From Pengzhenrongella sp031582905 (GTDB taxonomy: Bacteria > Actinomycetota > Actinomycetes > Actinomycetales > Cellulomonadaceae), in assembly GCF_031582905.1 (NCBI RefSeq), contig NZ_CP133990.1, forward strand, positions 1,116,001-1,180,000: DNA of 64,000 bases. Reading direction: 5' to 3'. Position 1 is the first letter of the stretch, and each line of letters opens with the position of its first letter. Under the pieces are notes generated by a model. That model made no database searches and was not told the DNA's origin. It saw nothing but the letters and a program-made list of their open reading frames with translations. Below, one piece after another: positions 28,489 through 39,939 of this stretch. Both the position numbers and the translations under genes were made by a program.

Positions 28489-29064
28489 ATGAGCACGAGC
28501 GACCCGACGCTGACCCTGATCGGCTGGGTGGGGACCGAGCCCAAGCACTACACGGGGGCGAGCGTCACCCCGTTCACCAGCTTCCGCATGGCCACCACCC
28601 GGCGCTGGTTCGACCGTGCGCAGAACACCTGGGTGGACGGGCGCACGGAGTGGTTCACGGTCAAGAGCTGGCGGCAGACCGCGCTGAACGTCGCGTCGTC
28701 GCTGCGCAAGGGGGACCCGGTCGTCGTGCACGGCCGGCTCGCGACCGAGCAGTGGGACGGGCCGGAGGGTCAGCGCACCACCCTGGTGCTCGAGGCGCTC
28801 GCGATCGGTCCGGACCTGACGTACGGGCGGGCGAGCTTCGCCCGCACCGTCCACGTCGCCGACGCCGGTGCCGCGTCACCCACCGACGGCGCCGCCGGGG
28901 ACCCGGCGGACGGGCCCGGCGTGGACGACCCGTGGGCGACCGACTCCGGCGACAACACCTCACCCGGCAGCCTCGCGGCCGACGACGTCCCCGGTGGCGA
29001 CCCCCGGGACGGCGCCGACGCGGACCCTGAGTTGCCGGTCGGGACGCTCGACCCGGTGCGCTGA
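28489..29064 (+). CDS. Single-stranded DNA-binding protein (second, SsbB-like)
   Basis: This 191-residue protein has an OB-fold of about 115 residues: TLIGWVGTEPKHY, FRMATTRRWFDRA, TEWFTVKSWRQTALNVA and KGDPVVVHGRLATEQW. The tail is acidic and Gly-rich but ends in GTLDPVR, without the DDIPF-type tip that recruits partner proteins in canonical SSBs. It therefore looks like the accessory SSB of actinobacteria. AGGAGG lies just before ATG 28489. It follows the first dynamin pair by 84 bp and may share its transcript. In mycobacteria an ssb gene next to ettA has the same arrangement (recalled, not searched). Confidence 0.9.
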   Translation: MSTSDPTLTLIGWVGTEPKHYTGASVTPFTSFRMATTRRWFDRAQNTWVDGRTEWFTVKSWRQTALNVASSLRKGDPVVVHGRLATEQWDGPEGQRTTLVLEALAIGPDLTYGRASFARTVHVADAGAASPTDGAAGDPADGPGVDDPWATDSGDNTSPGSLAADDVPGGDPRDGADADPELPVGTLDPVR

Positions 29065-29110
29065 CCGGTGCGTGACCCGGTGCGGTGAGCGGGCGCAGGT
29101 GCAGGTCGCG

Positions 29111-29149
29111 GGCGGTCCGTGGTGGCAGGGGGTGCCCCCACGGACCGCC
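29111..29149 (+). terminator. Strong terminator hairpin after ssb
   Basis: GGCGGTCCGTGG and CCACGGACCGCC form a perfect 12-bp stem, extended by GGCA/TGCC around a G5 loop. It isolates ssb from the lyase gene. The rest of 29065-29361 shows no gene; TTGACG at 29249 is a possible -35 element. Confidence 0.8.
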
Positions 29150-29361
29150 ATGCGGACGCCGCTCAGGGTCGCCGCCCAGGGTTGCCGCGCCGACCCCGCG
29201 CCAACACCCGCTGCCGGCTCCACGCGGCGGAAAGCGGTGTCCGGAACGGTTGACGCTGGGACTGACGGGTGTCACGGTGGTTGAGACCCGGGGGGTCGGC
29301 GCGGGGCGTGAATCGTTCCAACGGGCCGCCGCGGGCCCCCCACGAGCCGAAGGATTCGACG

Positions 29362-31947
29362 ATGAGTCTTCTCAGCAGCACACCTCTCCGTCACGCCGCC
29401 GCAGGTCTCGCCGCCGGCGCGCTCCTGCTGTCCGGCGCCGCGACGGCGTCGGCCGCCCCACCGGGCACCCCACCCGGCGCACCCGGACCCCAGCTCGACC
29501 GGCTCGACCGCGGGCTGGTCGCCGCCGTCACCGACGACGGCGTGTTCCTCTCCTGGCGACTGCTCGGCCACGAGGCGACCGGCCACAGCGCGACCGGCCT
29601 GACGGGCACCGACTTCCGGGTCTACCGCGACGGTCACCGCGTGGCCACGGTGACCGACAGTACGAACGTCCTGGACCCGGACGGCATGGCCGCGTCGACC
29701 TACCGCGTCGTCCCGGTCGTCGACGGCGACGAGGTGGGCCGGGGCACGTCGGTCACCCCGTGGGCGCAGGCGCACCACGACCTCCCGCTGCGCAAGCCCG
29801 CTCCCGGGCGCACGCCGCCCGGCGTCCTGCACCCCGAGGGCGAGGAGTACACGTACGTCGCCACCGACATGAGCGTCGGCGACGTCGACGGGGACGGCGC
29901 GTACGAGTTCGTCGTGAAGTGGGACCCGTCCAACGCCAAGGACGTCTCCCAGGTCGGCTACACCGGGCCGGTGCTCATCGACACCTACCGGGCCGACGGC
30001 ACGCTGCTGCACCGCCTGGACCTCGGGGTGAACATCCGCGCCGGTGCGCACTACACGCAGTTCCTCGTCCAGGACTTCGACGGCGACGGCCGCGCGGAGA
30101 TCATGCTCAAGACCGCCCCCGGCACGCGCACCCTGCCCGGTGGCCGCGAGGGCGACGCGGAGTACATCACCATGGCCGGCGACGACGTCGCGGACGGCTG
30201 GACCCACCACGACGACCTGCGGATGAGCGCCGCGGAGTACGAGCAGCACCTCGTGGAGACGTTCCGCGGCTGGAGCCTGCACCCCGAGGTCGTCGCCGGC
30301 CGCTGGCCCGCGACGGTGGAGGAGGCCCTCGGGATCCCGCAGCGCCATGCCTACCCGCTGTCCGAGGAGGCGGCGCAGGATCTCGTCGACCACTTCATCG
30401 ACGTGTACGCCCCGAGCCGCAGCGCCCGGAACGACCTCCGGGCGTTCGAGGGGTTCGTGCTCACGGGGCCGGAGTACCTCACGGTGTTCGACGGCGAGAG
30501 CGGCGCCGAGCTGCAGACCGTCCCGTACGCGCCCGGCCGGCACGACGACGGCCTCATGTGGGGTGACTACGCGATGTCCCGCATCGAGCCGGGCAACCGG
30601 GTCGACCGGTTCCTCGCCGGCGTCGCCCACCTCGACGGGGAGCGCCCGTCGGCGGTCTTCGCCCGCGGCTACTACACGCGGTCGACGATCGCGGCCTACG
30701 ACTGGGACGGTGAGGACCTGTCCCAGCGCTGGTTCGTGGACTCGGGCTGGACGCCGATGACGAATCCCTTCGACGACGGCCCGCACGGCCGGCTGGGCAC
30801 GGACCCGGAGTTCGGCTCGATCACCACGCAGGGGTTCCACTCGCTGTCCGCCGCGGACGTCGACGGCGACGGTCGTCACGAGATCGTCTACGGCTCGGCG
30901 ACGATCGACGACGACGGCAGCCTGCTGTACAGCTCGTTCGCCGAGCTGCCCGAGGGCAGCGGCGCTCCCGGGACGGTCGCGGGCCTCGGGCACGGGGACG
31001 CCATGCACGTCACCGACATCGACCCCGACCGCCCGGGTCTGGAGATCTTCACCGTGCACGAGGGCGGCCCGTGGGCGCCGTACGGCATGGCGCTGCGCGC
31101 CGCGGCCACCGGGGAGGTGGTCTTCGGCGAGTACTCCGGCCGCGACACCGGGCGCGGCATGATCGGCGACGTCCTGCCGGGCAGCCGCGGCATCGAGGTC
31201 TGGGCCAGCATGCCCGGCGGCACCGACGGGTCCGGGATCCAGAGCCCCACCGGTGAGGACCTCGCGCCGACCACGCCGGGCACCAACCAGAGCATCCGGT
31301 GGGCGGCCGACATGACGACGCAGATCGTCGAGGGCGCGGGCGACGGGGACGTGCGGATCGTGGACTGGGAGGACGGCACGGTGCTCACCGCCACCGGCAC
31401 CCGGACCAACAACGGCACGAAGGGCAACCCGTCGCTGGTGGCCGACGTCGTCGGTGACTGGCGCGAGGAGCTGCTCGTCCGGACTGCGGACTCCACCGCG
31501 ATCCGGATGTTCGTGTCCACCGAGCTCACCGACCGCAAGCTCTACACGCTGATGCACGACGCGCAGTACCACGCCGAGGTGGCCCGTCAGCAGACGAGCT
31601 ACAACCAGCCGTCGCACCCGGGCTTCTACCTCGCCTCCGACGTCGACTGGTCGCAGGTGCCCCTGCCCGCGGCACCGTCGGCGACGGCCGAGCTCGCGGC
31701 CTTCCGGGCCGCGTTCGACGAGTACGTCGCCGCGGGTAAGGTGTCCGGCCCGATCGTCCAGCAGCTCGTCAACGCGCTGCGGCAGGCGGACCGGCACGCG
31801 GCGGCCGGTCGGCACGGGCCGGCTGGGGCCGCGATGGAACGGGCGCTCGCCCGGCTCGAGGACTCCAAGCGCCCCGACCGTCTGACCGACGACGCGCGGG
31901 CGAACCTCACGCTGCGGGCGGTGACGCTGGTGACGGTCCTGTCCTGA
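29362..31947 (+). CDS. Secreted rhamnogalacturonan lyase, PL11 (YesW-like)
   Basis: This 861-residue enzyme has a signal peptide ending near ATASA-AP, then the PL11 eight-bladed propeller. Calcium-binding DxDxDG repeats are visible, such as DVDGDGAYE, DFDGDGRAE and DVDGDGRHE. Family segments include DLGVNIRAGAHYTQF, KTAPGTRTLPGG and GYYTRSTIAAYDWDG. It cleaves the rhamnose-galacturonate backbone of pectin outside the cell by beta-elimination. The last ~80 residues form a helical domain that resembles the FIMAH module of secreted enzymes. ATG 29362 follows AAGGA. It interrupts the usual ssb-ettA adjacency and is bounded by hairpins on both sides, suggesting an inserted accessory gene. Confidence 0.93.
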   Translation: MSLLSSTPLRHAAAGLAAGALLLSGAATASAAPPGTPPGAPGPQLDRLDRGLVAAVTDDGVFLSWRLLGHEATGHSATGLTGTDFRVYRDGHRVATVTDSTNVLDPDGMAASTYRVVPVVDGDEVGRGTSVTPWAQAHHDLPLRKPAPGRTPPGVLHPEGEEYTYVATDMSVGDVDGDGAYEFVVKWDPSNAKDVSQVGYTGPVLIDTYRADGTLLHRLDLGVNIRAGAHYTQFLVQDFDGDGRAEIMLKTAPGTRTLPGGREGDAEYITMAGDDVADGWTHHDDLRMSAAEYEQHLVETFRGWSLHPEVVAGRWPATVEEALGIPQRHAYPLSEEAAQDLVDHFIDVYAPSRSARNDLRAFEGFVLTGPEYLTVFDGESGAELQTVPYAPGRHDDGLMWGDYAMSRIEPGNRVDRFLAGVAHLDGERPSAVFARGYYTRSTIAAYDWDGEDLSQRWFVDSGWTPMTNPFDDGPHGRLGTDPEFGSITTQGFHSLSAADVDGDGRHEIVYGSATIDDDGSLLYSSFAELPEGSGAPGTVAGLGHGDAMHVTDIDPDRPGLEIFTVHEGGPWAPYGMALRAAATGEVVFGEYSGRDTGRGMIGDVLPGSRGIEVWASMPGGTDGSGIQSPTGEDLAPTTPGTNQSIRWAADMTTQIVEGAGDGDVRIVDWEDGTVLTATGTRTNNGTKGNPSLVADVVGDWREELLVRTADSTAIRMFVSTELTDRKLYTLMHDAQYHAEVARQQTSYNQPSHPGFYLASDVDWSQVPLPAAPSATAELAAFRAAFDEYVAAGKVSGPIVQQLVNALRQADRHAAAGRHGPAGAAMERALARLEDSKRPDRLTDDARANLTLRAVTLVTVLS

Positions 31948-31955
31948 CCTCGGCG

Positions 31956-31995
31956 GCGGCGCCGTGGCGGGACGTGCTCCCCGTCACGGCGCCGC
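31956..31995 (+). terminator. Terminator hairpin after the PL11 gene
   Basis: GCGGCGCCGTG and CACGGCGCCGC form an 11-bp stem ten bases past the lyase stop. Confidence 0.75.
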
Positions 31996-32009
31996 AGCCC
32001 GGGTCACCG

Positions 32010-32015
32010 TAGGCT
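32010..32015 (+). promoter_or_regulatory. -10 box of the ettA promoter
   Basis: TAGGCT (TAnnnT) lies about 75 bases upstream of the EttA start and just past the lyase terminator, so ettA and the following dynamin pair probably start here. Confidence 0.45.
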
Positions 32016-32090
32016 GGGGGTCGTGGCCGCCCCCGACCCCTGGCGGGCGGCCGATCCGACGACACCGAACGTGAGGCGGACGACGAGCCC

Positions 32091-33773
<1,683 letters not shown>

Positions 33774-33779
33774 CCGCCG

Positions 33780-35798
33780 GTGACCACGGCGGTCGAGGAC
33801 GAGGGCGCGGGCGGGGACCGCACCTCGGCGGAGCTGCTCGCCGCCCTCGTCGGGCTGCGTGGCGCCGTCGCCGAGGTGCGGCTGCCGCTCGACGTCCCGG
33901 GTGCGGACGCCCAGCGCGAGGCACGCACCCAGGTCCTCGACCAGCTCGACGACTACCTGCTGCCCCGGCTGCGGGCGGCGGCCGCGCCGCTGCTCGTGGT
34001 CGTCGGCGGGTCCACCGGGGCCGGCAAGTCGACCCTGGTGAACTCGCTGCTCGGCGCGCCGGTCAGCCGCAGCGGCGTGCTGCGCCCGACGACGCGCTCG
34101 CCCGTCCTGGTGCACCATCCCCTGGACGCCCAGTGGTTCCGGGGCGACCGGATCCTGCCCGGCATGGCGCGCCTGACCGGTGAGGCCGCGGACGCCGGCT
34201 CGGCGCGCTCCCTGCGCCTCGCGGCGTCGGACGCGGTGCCGCCCGGTCTGGCGCTCCTGGACGCCCCGGACATCGACTCCGTCGTCGCCGAGAACCGCCG
34301 CATCGCCGCCCAGCTGCTCGGCGCGGCCGACGTGTGGCTGTTCGTCACGACCGCCGCGCGCTACGCCGACGCCGTCCCGTGGGACCTGCTGCAGGACGCC
34401 GCCCGCCGGCACGCCCAAGTCGCGCTCGTGCTGGACCGGGTCGACCCCGGCGCGCGCGAGGCCGTCGCCACCCACCTCGCGGCCATGCTGGCCGAGCACG
34501 GGCTCGAGGACTCCCCGGTGCTCGTCGTCCCGGAGTCGCCGCTCGAGGACGGCATGCTGCCCGCGCACGCGGTCACGCCGGTCGCGGACTGGCTGACGAC
34601 GCTCGGCGGTGACGCCGGCGCCCGCCAGGCCGCGATCGCCCGCACCCGCGACGGCGCCACCGCCGACCTCGTCGAGCGCGCCGGCGCGCTCGCCGCGGCG
34701 GCGGACGAACAGCGCGCCGCGGACGCCCACCTGCGCCGCGTGGTGGCCGACGCGCACGAGGAGGCCGCGCGGTCGGTCCGGGAGGCGACGTCCGACGGGA
34801 CCATGCTGCGGGGAGGTCCTCGCCCGGTGGCAGGACGTCGTCGGGACCGGGGAGTTCCTGCGTGCGGTCGAGCAGCGTGTCGGACGGGTGCGCGACACGC
34901 TGACCGCGTTCGTCCGCGGGCGCGCCGCCGCGGAGCCCGAGCTGACCCACGCCATCGGGCACGGGCTGGAGGCGGTCATCCAGGACGCCGCCGAGGGCGC
35001 GGCGGAGCGCTCCTACACCGCCTGGCGCAGCGACCCGGCCGGGGCCGCGCTGCTCGACGGGCTCGAGCTCGCACGCGGCGGCAGCGACCTGCGGGCCCGC
35101 ATCGCCGACCAGATCCGCGGGTGGCAGTCCGACGTCCTCGCGCTCGTCGGCGCGGAGGGGGCGGACAAGCGGACGACGGCGCGCGCGCTCTCCTTCGGGG
35201 TCAACGGCCTCGGTGCCGCCCTCATGGTCGCGGTGTTCGCGTCGACCGGTGGCCTGACCGGCGCCGAGGTCGGCATCGCCGGCGGGTCGGCGGTCCTCGC
35301 GCAGCGGCTGCTCGAGGCCGTGTTCGGCGACGACGCCGTCCGCCAGCTCACCAAGGTCGCGCACCAGCGCCTCGACGAGCGCGTGCGCGGGGTGCTCGCC
35401 GCGCAGGCGCTGCGGTTCACGGTCCAGCTCGACGCGGTCGGCGCCGGACAGGAGAGCGGGGTGCCCTGCGCGACGCCGTCGGGCGCGTCCGGTCCGCCGC
35501 GGCAGCCGCACGTGCGGCCGAGGCCACCGGCACGGCGGGCACGGCCGGGTCGACGGACGCCGTGGCGGTCGATGCCGCGACCGGGCTGCGCCTCACGGGT
35601 CAGCCGTCGACCGCCGGCGGACGCCTGCGGGGTGCCGGGCTCGTCGCGCCCCCCGCCGGGACGGTCCCGGCGACGACCGCGCGGATCGCCGCCGACCCCG
35701 GCGCCCGCGCAGGCCGCCCGGCGGACGACGACGCCGCCCCGGACCCGGCCGGCCTGCGCGGCTGGTGGCAGCGGTTCACCCGCGGACCGGACGCATGA
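33780..35798 (+). CDS. Dynamin-like GTPase, A-type, pair 2 (two compensating apparent frameshifts)
   Basis: The corrected protein has ~672 residues: P-loop GSTGAGKST at 77-85, LRPTTRSPV, G3-like DAPDIDS and TTAARYADAVPWDLL, closely matching the pair-1 A-type protein. The helical part includes a Gly/Ala-rich hydrophobic patch (GLGAALMVAVFASTGGLTG) that may insert into membranes. The frame shifts at 34810-34813 (GGGG, where GGG gives LREVLARW) and returns near 35451. The segment between is clearly coding. Its stop overlaps the next ATG as ATGA, the same coupling as in pair 1. It follows ettA by six bases. Confidence 0.82.
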   Translation: MTTAVEDEGAGGDRTSAELLAALVGLRGAVAEVRLPLDVPGADAQREARTQVLDQLDDYLLPRLRAAAAPLLVVVGGSTGAGKSTLVNSLLGAPVSRSGVLRPTTRSPVLVHHPLDAQWFRGDRILPGMARLTGEAADAGSARSLRLAASDAVPPGLALLDAPDIDSVVAENRRIAAQLLGAADVWLFVTTAARYADAVPWDLLQDAARRHAQVALVLDRVDPGAREAVATHLAAMLAEHGLEDSPVLVVPESPLEDGMLPAHAVTPVADWLTTLGGDAGARQAAIARTRDGATADLVERAGALAAAADEQRAADAHLRRVVADAHEEAARSVREATSDGTMLRGGPRPVAGRRRDRGVPACGRAACRTGARHADRVRPRARRRGARADPRHRARAGGGHPGRRRGRGGALLHRLAQRPGRGRAARRARARTRRQRPAGPHRRPDPRVAVRRPRARRRGGGGQADDGARALLRGQRPRCRPHGRGVRVDRWPDRRRGRHRRRVGGPRAAAARGRVRRRRRPPAHQGRAPAPRRARARGARRAGAAVHGPARRGRRRTGERGALRDAVGRVRSAAAAARAAEATGTAGTAGSTDAVAVDAATGLRLTGQPSTAGGRLRGAGLVAPPAGTVPATTARIAADPGARAGRPADDDAAPDPAGLRGWWQRFTRGPDA

Positions 35799-37516
35799 GC
35801 CGACGCGGACCGGACCTCCCCACGCGCGTCGCCGCGCTCGCGGAGGCCACCGAGCTGGGGGTCGGACGCCTCCCGGACACCGCCCTCGAGCACGCGCGAG
35901 CGGTCACGACACGGGCCCGCGAACGGGCCGCGCTGTCCCCGGACCACACGGTCGTCGCCCTGGCCGGGTCCACCGGGTCCGGCAAGTCGTCGTTGCTCAA
36001 CGCGCTCGCGGGGAGGAGATCGCCCGCGCCGGGGTCACCCGCCCGACCACCGGCTTCGCGTCGGCCGCCGTCTGGTCGCCGCGCGGGGACGGTGACGGCC
36101 GGGCGGTGTCGGGCCGGGCGCCGGGAGCCACGTCGACCCCGGCACCGGGCGCGGGGACCCGGTGCCCGGCGCCGACGACGCGGGGGACCTCCTCGACTGG
36201 CTCGAGGTCGGGTCGCGGCGCTACCTCGGCGTCGCCGGCGCGGCGGGTACCGGGTCCGGTGGCGCGCCGGCGACCGCGGCGGGTGCGGTCCCGACCGGAC
36301 TGGTCCTGCTGGACCTGCCCGACCACGACTCCGTCGTCGTCGAGCACCGCGTCCGCGCCGAGCGCCTCGTCGAGCGGGTCGACCTCCTCGTGTGGGTCAT
36401 GGACCCGCAGAAGTACGCCGACGCCGCGCTGCACGAGCGCTACCTGCAGCCGCTCGCCGGGCACGGCGACGTCGTCGTGCTGGTGCTCAACCAGGTGGAC
36501 CGGCTCAGCGACAGCGAGCGTGAGGCCTGCCTCGCCGACCTGCGGCGGCTGGCCGCCGAGGACGGCCTGCCGGGCGTACGCGTGCTCGGGGTGTCGGCGG
36601 CGACGGGGTACGGCCTGGACGCGCTGCGCGAGGTGCTCGCCGACGCCGCCCGCCGCCGGGTCGCCGCGACCGCGCGCCTGACCGCCGACGTGCGCGACGC
36701 CGCCCGCCGGCTCGGCGACGCGTGCGGCGAGCCCGTCCCGGCCAAGGTGCGCGGGGCCGCGCGGGACGGGCTGGTCACCGCCCTCGAGCAGTCCGCCGAG
36801 GTCGCGACCGTCGTCGAGGCGGTCCGGTCGTCGTCCGGTCGCCGCGCGCGCGCCGCGACCGGGTGGCCGGTCACCCGCTGGCTGGGACGGTTCCGCCCGG
36901 ACCCGCTGCGCCGCCTGCACCTCGACCAGCCGACCGACCGTCCCGACCTCGCTCGCACCTCGCTGCCCGGGGCCGGCGCCGCCGCCCGGGCGCGGGCGAG
37001 CAGCGCCGTGCGCGCGTACGCCGACACCGCGACCGCGGGCGCCCCCGATGCGTGGGTGCTCGCCGCCCGCGAGGTCGCCATGGCCCCCGGGCTGCCCGAC
37101 GCGCTCGACCAGGCGGTCGCGGGCACCCGGCTGGAGGCCGAGCGGCGCCCGGTGTGGTGGCGGGTCGTCGGCCTGCTGCAGTGGCTCCTGCTCGCGACGC
37201 TGGTGGCCGGCCTCCTCTGGCTGGGCGTCCTCGCCGGGCTCGCCTACCTGCGCCTGCCCGAACCCGAGACGCCGATGTGGTGGGGGCTGCCCGCCCCCAC
37301 GGTGCTGCTCGCCGGGGAGCGCTGGCCGGCATCCTGCTCGCGCTGCTGTCCCGGTTCGCGGCGTCGATCGGCGCCCACCGCCGCGCCGCGCGGGCCCGCA
37401 GCCGCCTGCGGGCAGCCGTCGCCCGGGTGACGGACGACCGGGTGGTCGAGCCCGTGGCCGCCGAGCTGGACGCGCTCGAGCGGTGCCGGGTGGCCGCCCG
37501 GCTCGCCGCGCAGTGA
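35795..37516 (+). CDS. Dynamin-like GTPase with C-terminal membrane helices, B-type, pair 2 (three apparent frameshifts)
   Basis: The corrected protein has ~574 residues: P-loop GSTGSGKSS at 58-66, switch TRPTTGFASA, G3-like DLPDHDS, LLVWVMDPQKYADAALHERY, G4 NQVD and two C-terminal helices (LLQWLLLATLVAGLLWLG and TVLLAGGALAGILLALL). It matches the pair-1 B-type protein motif for motif. Between the switch and G3 it carries an extra Gly/Ala/Pro-rich stretch absent from its paralog. The frame breaks at G4 runs 36010-36013, 36153-36156 and 37314-37317, each cured by one G. It probably works as a membrane-bound hetero-oligomer with the upstream A-type protein. Confidence 0.82.
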
Positions 37517-37605
37517 GCGCCGGCGGAGCGCGGGCCCGCACCGGCCCCGACCATCTCGACCATCCTGACCACCCCCCACGAACCCCTCGACGACAGGAGT
37601 GCCCG

Positions 37606-38199
37606 ATGAGCCGGTTGCGGGTCCCGGCCCAGCTGCGCTGGGCCGACATGGACGCCTACGGGCACGTGAACAACGTGCAGATGCTCCAGCTCCTCGAGGA
37701 GGCGCGCATCGAGGCGTTCTGGACGCACCCCGACCCGGCCGACGGCGGCCGCGCGACGGCCGTCCTCGACGCCGGCCCGGGCGCCCCCACGACGACGCTC
37801 GTCGCGCGGCAGGAGATCGAGTACCTGCGGCCGTTGTCCTACCGGCGGGCGCCCGCCGTCGTCGAGCTGTGGATCGGGCACCTCGGCGGGGCGAGCATCG
37901 ACGTCTGCTACGAGGTGGTCGACGCCGAGCCGGCCACCGGCCTGACCATCGGAGCCGAGCCGACCACCACCGGCGCACCGACCACCGCCGCCGAGCGCCT
38001 CGCGGCCGCGCCGATCGAGGGTGCGGCGGGCCGCCCGCTGCCGGCGCCCGTCCCCTACGCGCGTGCGTGCACCACGCTGGTCCTCGTCGACACCTCGACC
38101 GGGCGACCGCGGCGCATCAGCGACGCCGAGCGCGCCGCGTGGTCGCCGTTCCTGGGCGACATGATCACGCTGCGCCGTCGGCGCCCGGCCGACGGGTGA
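37606..38199 (+). CDS. Acyl-CoA thioesterase (4HBT hot-dog family)
   Basis: This 197-residue hot-dog protein has the signature RWADMDAYGHVNNVQMLQLLEEAR, whose Asp is the expected catalytic residue. Later come EIEYLRPLSY and a C-terminal SPFLGDMITLR. It should cleave an acyl-CoA; chain length is unknown. An Ala/Thr/Pro-rich insert (TTTGAPTTAAER) splits the fold. ATG 37606 has AGGAG (37595-37599). It follows the second dynamin pair and its stop overlaps the glycosyltransferase start as GTGA. Confidence 0.9.
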   Translation: MSRLRVPAQLRWADMDAYGHVNNVQMLQLLEEARIEAFWTHPDPADGGRATAVLDAGPGAPTTTLVARQEIEYLRPLSYRRAPAVVELWIGHLGGASIDVCYEVVDAEPATGLTIGAEPTTTGAPTTAAERLAAAPIEGAAGRPLPAPVPYARACTTLVLVDTSTGRPRRISDAERAAWSPFLGDMITLRRRRPADG

Positions 38200-38948
38200 G
38201 CGCGGAGGGGGCGCGCACGTCGGTCGTCGTCCCGGCGTGGGACGAGGAGGCGGTGCTCGGCGCCTGTCTGCGGTCGCTCGCGCGGCAGACGCGTGCGCCG
38301 CTCGAGGTCGTCGTCGTCGACAACAACTCGCGCGACCGCACGGCGCAGATCGCCCGGGCGCACGGCGCCCGCGTGGTCTGCGAGACCGTGCAGGGCATCT
38401 GGCCCGCCGCGGCGACGGGCTACGACGCCGCGGTCGGTCCGATCGTCGCGCGCTGCGACGCCGACTCGGTGCTCCCGCCGGACTGGGTCGAGCGGATCGA
38501 GGCCGCCTTCGACGCGGACGCCGACCTGCGCGCGCTGACCGGGCCCGGGGTCTTCGCGGGTCTGCCGCCGGTGCGGCGAGCGCTCGCCGACGTGCTCTAC
38601 ATGCGCGCCTACTTCGTGCTGGTCGGGCTCGCGCTCGGCCACCCGCCGCTGTTCGGGTCCAACTTCGCGATGCGCGCGTCCGCATGGCGCGCCGTCCGCG
38701 GTGAGGTCCACGCGCAGTCCGACGCCGTGCACGACGACATCGACCTGTCCTTCCACATCGGCCGCGGCCGGCAGGTGCGGCTCGACCCGCGGCTGCGGGT
38801 CGACATCTCCGCGCGCCCGCTGGGCGACGTGCGCGGCCTCGCCAGGCGTGTGGTCAAGGGCTTCCGCTCCGTGCGGGTCCACTCGCCGGGTGACGGCCCG
38901 TGGGCGCGCTACAGCGCAAAGCTGCTCGCCCGCACCGGGCGGGGCTGA
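38196..38948 (+). CDS. Glycosyltransferase family 2
   Basis: This 250-residue GT-A protein has the opening SVVVPAWDEEAVLGACLRSL, VVVDNNSRDRTAQIA, the metal-binding ARCDADSVL (DxD) and HDDIDLSFHI, which carries the likely catalytic base. It transfers a sugar from a nucleotide donor to an unknown acceptor. One C-terminal amphipathic or membrane-proximal segment (VLYMRAYFVLVGLALG) suggests membrane association. GTG 38196 overlaps the thioesterase stop by four bases, so the genes are translationally coupled. Confidence 0.88.
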   Translation: MSAEGARTSVVVPAWDEEAVLGACLRSLARQTRAPLEVVVVDNNSRDRTAQIARAHGARVVCETVQGIWPAAATGYDAAVGPIVARCDADSVLPPDWVERIEAAFDADADLRALTGPGVFAGLPPVRRALADVLYMRAYFVLVGLALGHPPLFGSNFAMRASAWRAVRGEVHAQSDAVHDDIDLSFHIGRGRQVRLDPRLRVDISARPLGDVRGLARRVVKGFRSVRVHSPGDGPWARYSAKLLARTGRG

Positions 38949-39001
38949 CGCCGGAAACCCGTGACCGACCCGCACCACCACCCCGACCCCAGGAGAGCAC
39001 C

Positions 39002-39857
39002 ATGACCACCTTCGCCGTCACCGGAGCGACCGGACACCTCGGCCGCCGCGTCGTCCTCGAGCTGCTCGAGCGGGGCGTCCCCGCCACGGACGTGGTCGCC
39101 GTCGTCCGCACCCCGTCCCGCGCCGCCGACCTCGCGGCCCGCGGCGTGCAGGTCCGCGAGGGCGACTACTCCCGCCCTGAGACGCTGCCGGCCGCGCTCG
39201 CCGGCGTGCAGCGGCTGCTGCTCGTCTCCGGCAGCGAGCCGGGCCGACGCGTCGAGCAGCACACGGCCGTCATCGAGGCGGCGCGGGACGCCGGGGTCGA
39301 GCGGCTCGCGTACACGAGCATCCTCCACGCTGACGGGACGACGAACCCGCTCGCCGGTGAGCACGCGGGCACCGAGGCGGTGCTGCGCGGGTCCGGGTTG
39401 CCGTTCACCCTGCTGCGCAACGGCTGGTACACGGAGAACTACACCGACCGCATCGACCAGTACCTCGCGACGGGTGAGGTGGTGGGCGCGACCGGGGAGG
39501 CCGGATCTCCGGCGCCCCCGGGCCGACTACGCCGTCGCGGCCGCCGCGGCGCTGCTCGCGGACGAGGCGGGCGACGTCGTGCACGAGCTCGGTGGACCGG
39601 CGTTCACCTTCGACGACCTGGCCGCCGCGGTCACCGAGGTGACCGGCACGCGCGTCGTCCACCGGGACGTCACGGTCGAGCAGTACGCGACCGAGCTCCA
39701 GGCCGCCGGGATGGACGCCGGGACCGCCGGGTTCGTCGCCGCGTTGGACGCCTCGATCGCCGCGGGCGACCTCGAGACGGACAGCGACGACCTCGCCAAG
39801 CTCCTCGGGCGTCCGGTCACCCCGCTCGTGGAGGCGGTCCGCGCCGCCCGGGAGTGA
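39002..39857 (+). CDS. NmrA-like NAD(P)-binding oxidoreductase (QOR2-type, two apparent frameshifts)
   Basis: The corrected ~285-residue atypical SDR opens with FAVTGATGHLGRRVV, followed by VVAVVRTPSRAADLAARGV and VREGDYSRPETLPAAL. It resembles QOR2/NmrA-type proteins that reduce quinones or sense redox state via NADPH. AGGAG lies eight bases before ATG 39002. The frame breaks at G4 (39494-39497) and C5 (39515-39519); adding one base at each gives GRISGAPRADYA and rejoins the C-terminal half. Confidence 0.85.
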
Positions 39858-39927
39858 CCGCGCACGGCACCCACGGCACCACCGGGCCGTCCCGCCTCGC
39901 CGTGCCGGGTGCGTCGCTGCCGGCCGC

Positions 39928-39933
39928 TACCGT
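39928..39933 (+). promoter_or_regulatory. -10 box for leaderless VOC transcript
   Basis: TACCGT (TAnnnT) ends six bases before ATG 39940. Confidence 0.5.
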
Positions 39934-39939
39934 CGTGAC

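Noticed and set aside
29272..31815. Minus-strand 847-codon frame opposite the PL11 gene
   Set aside because: The sense strand encodes an intact PL11 enzyme with signal peptide and calcium motifs; the antisense product is His/Arg/Val-rich without recognisable features.
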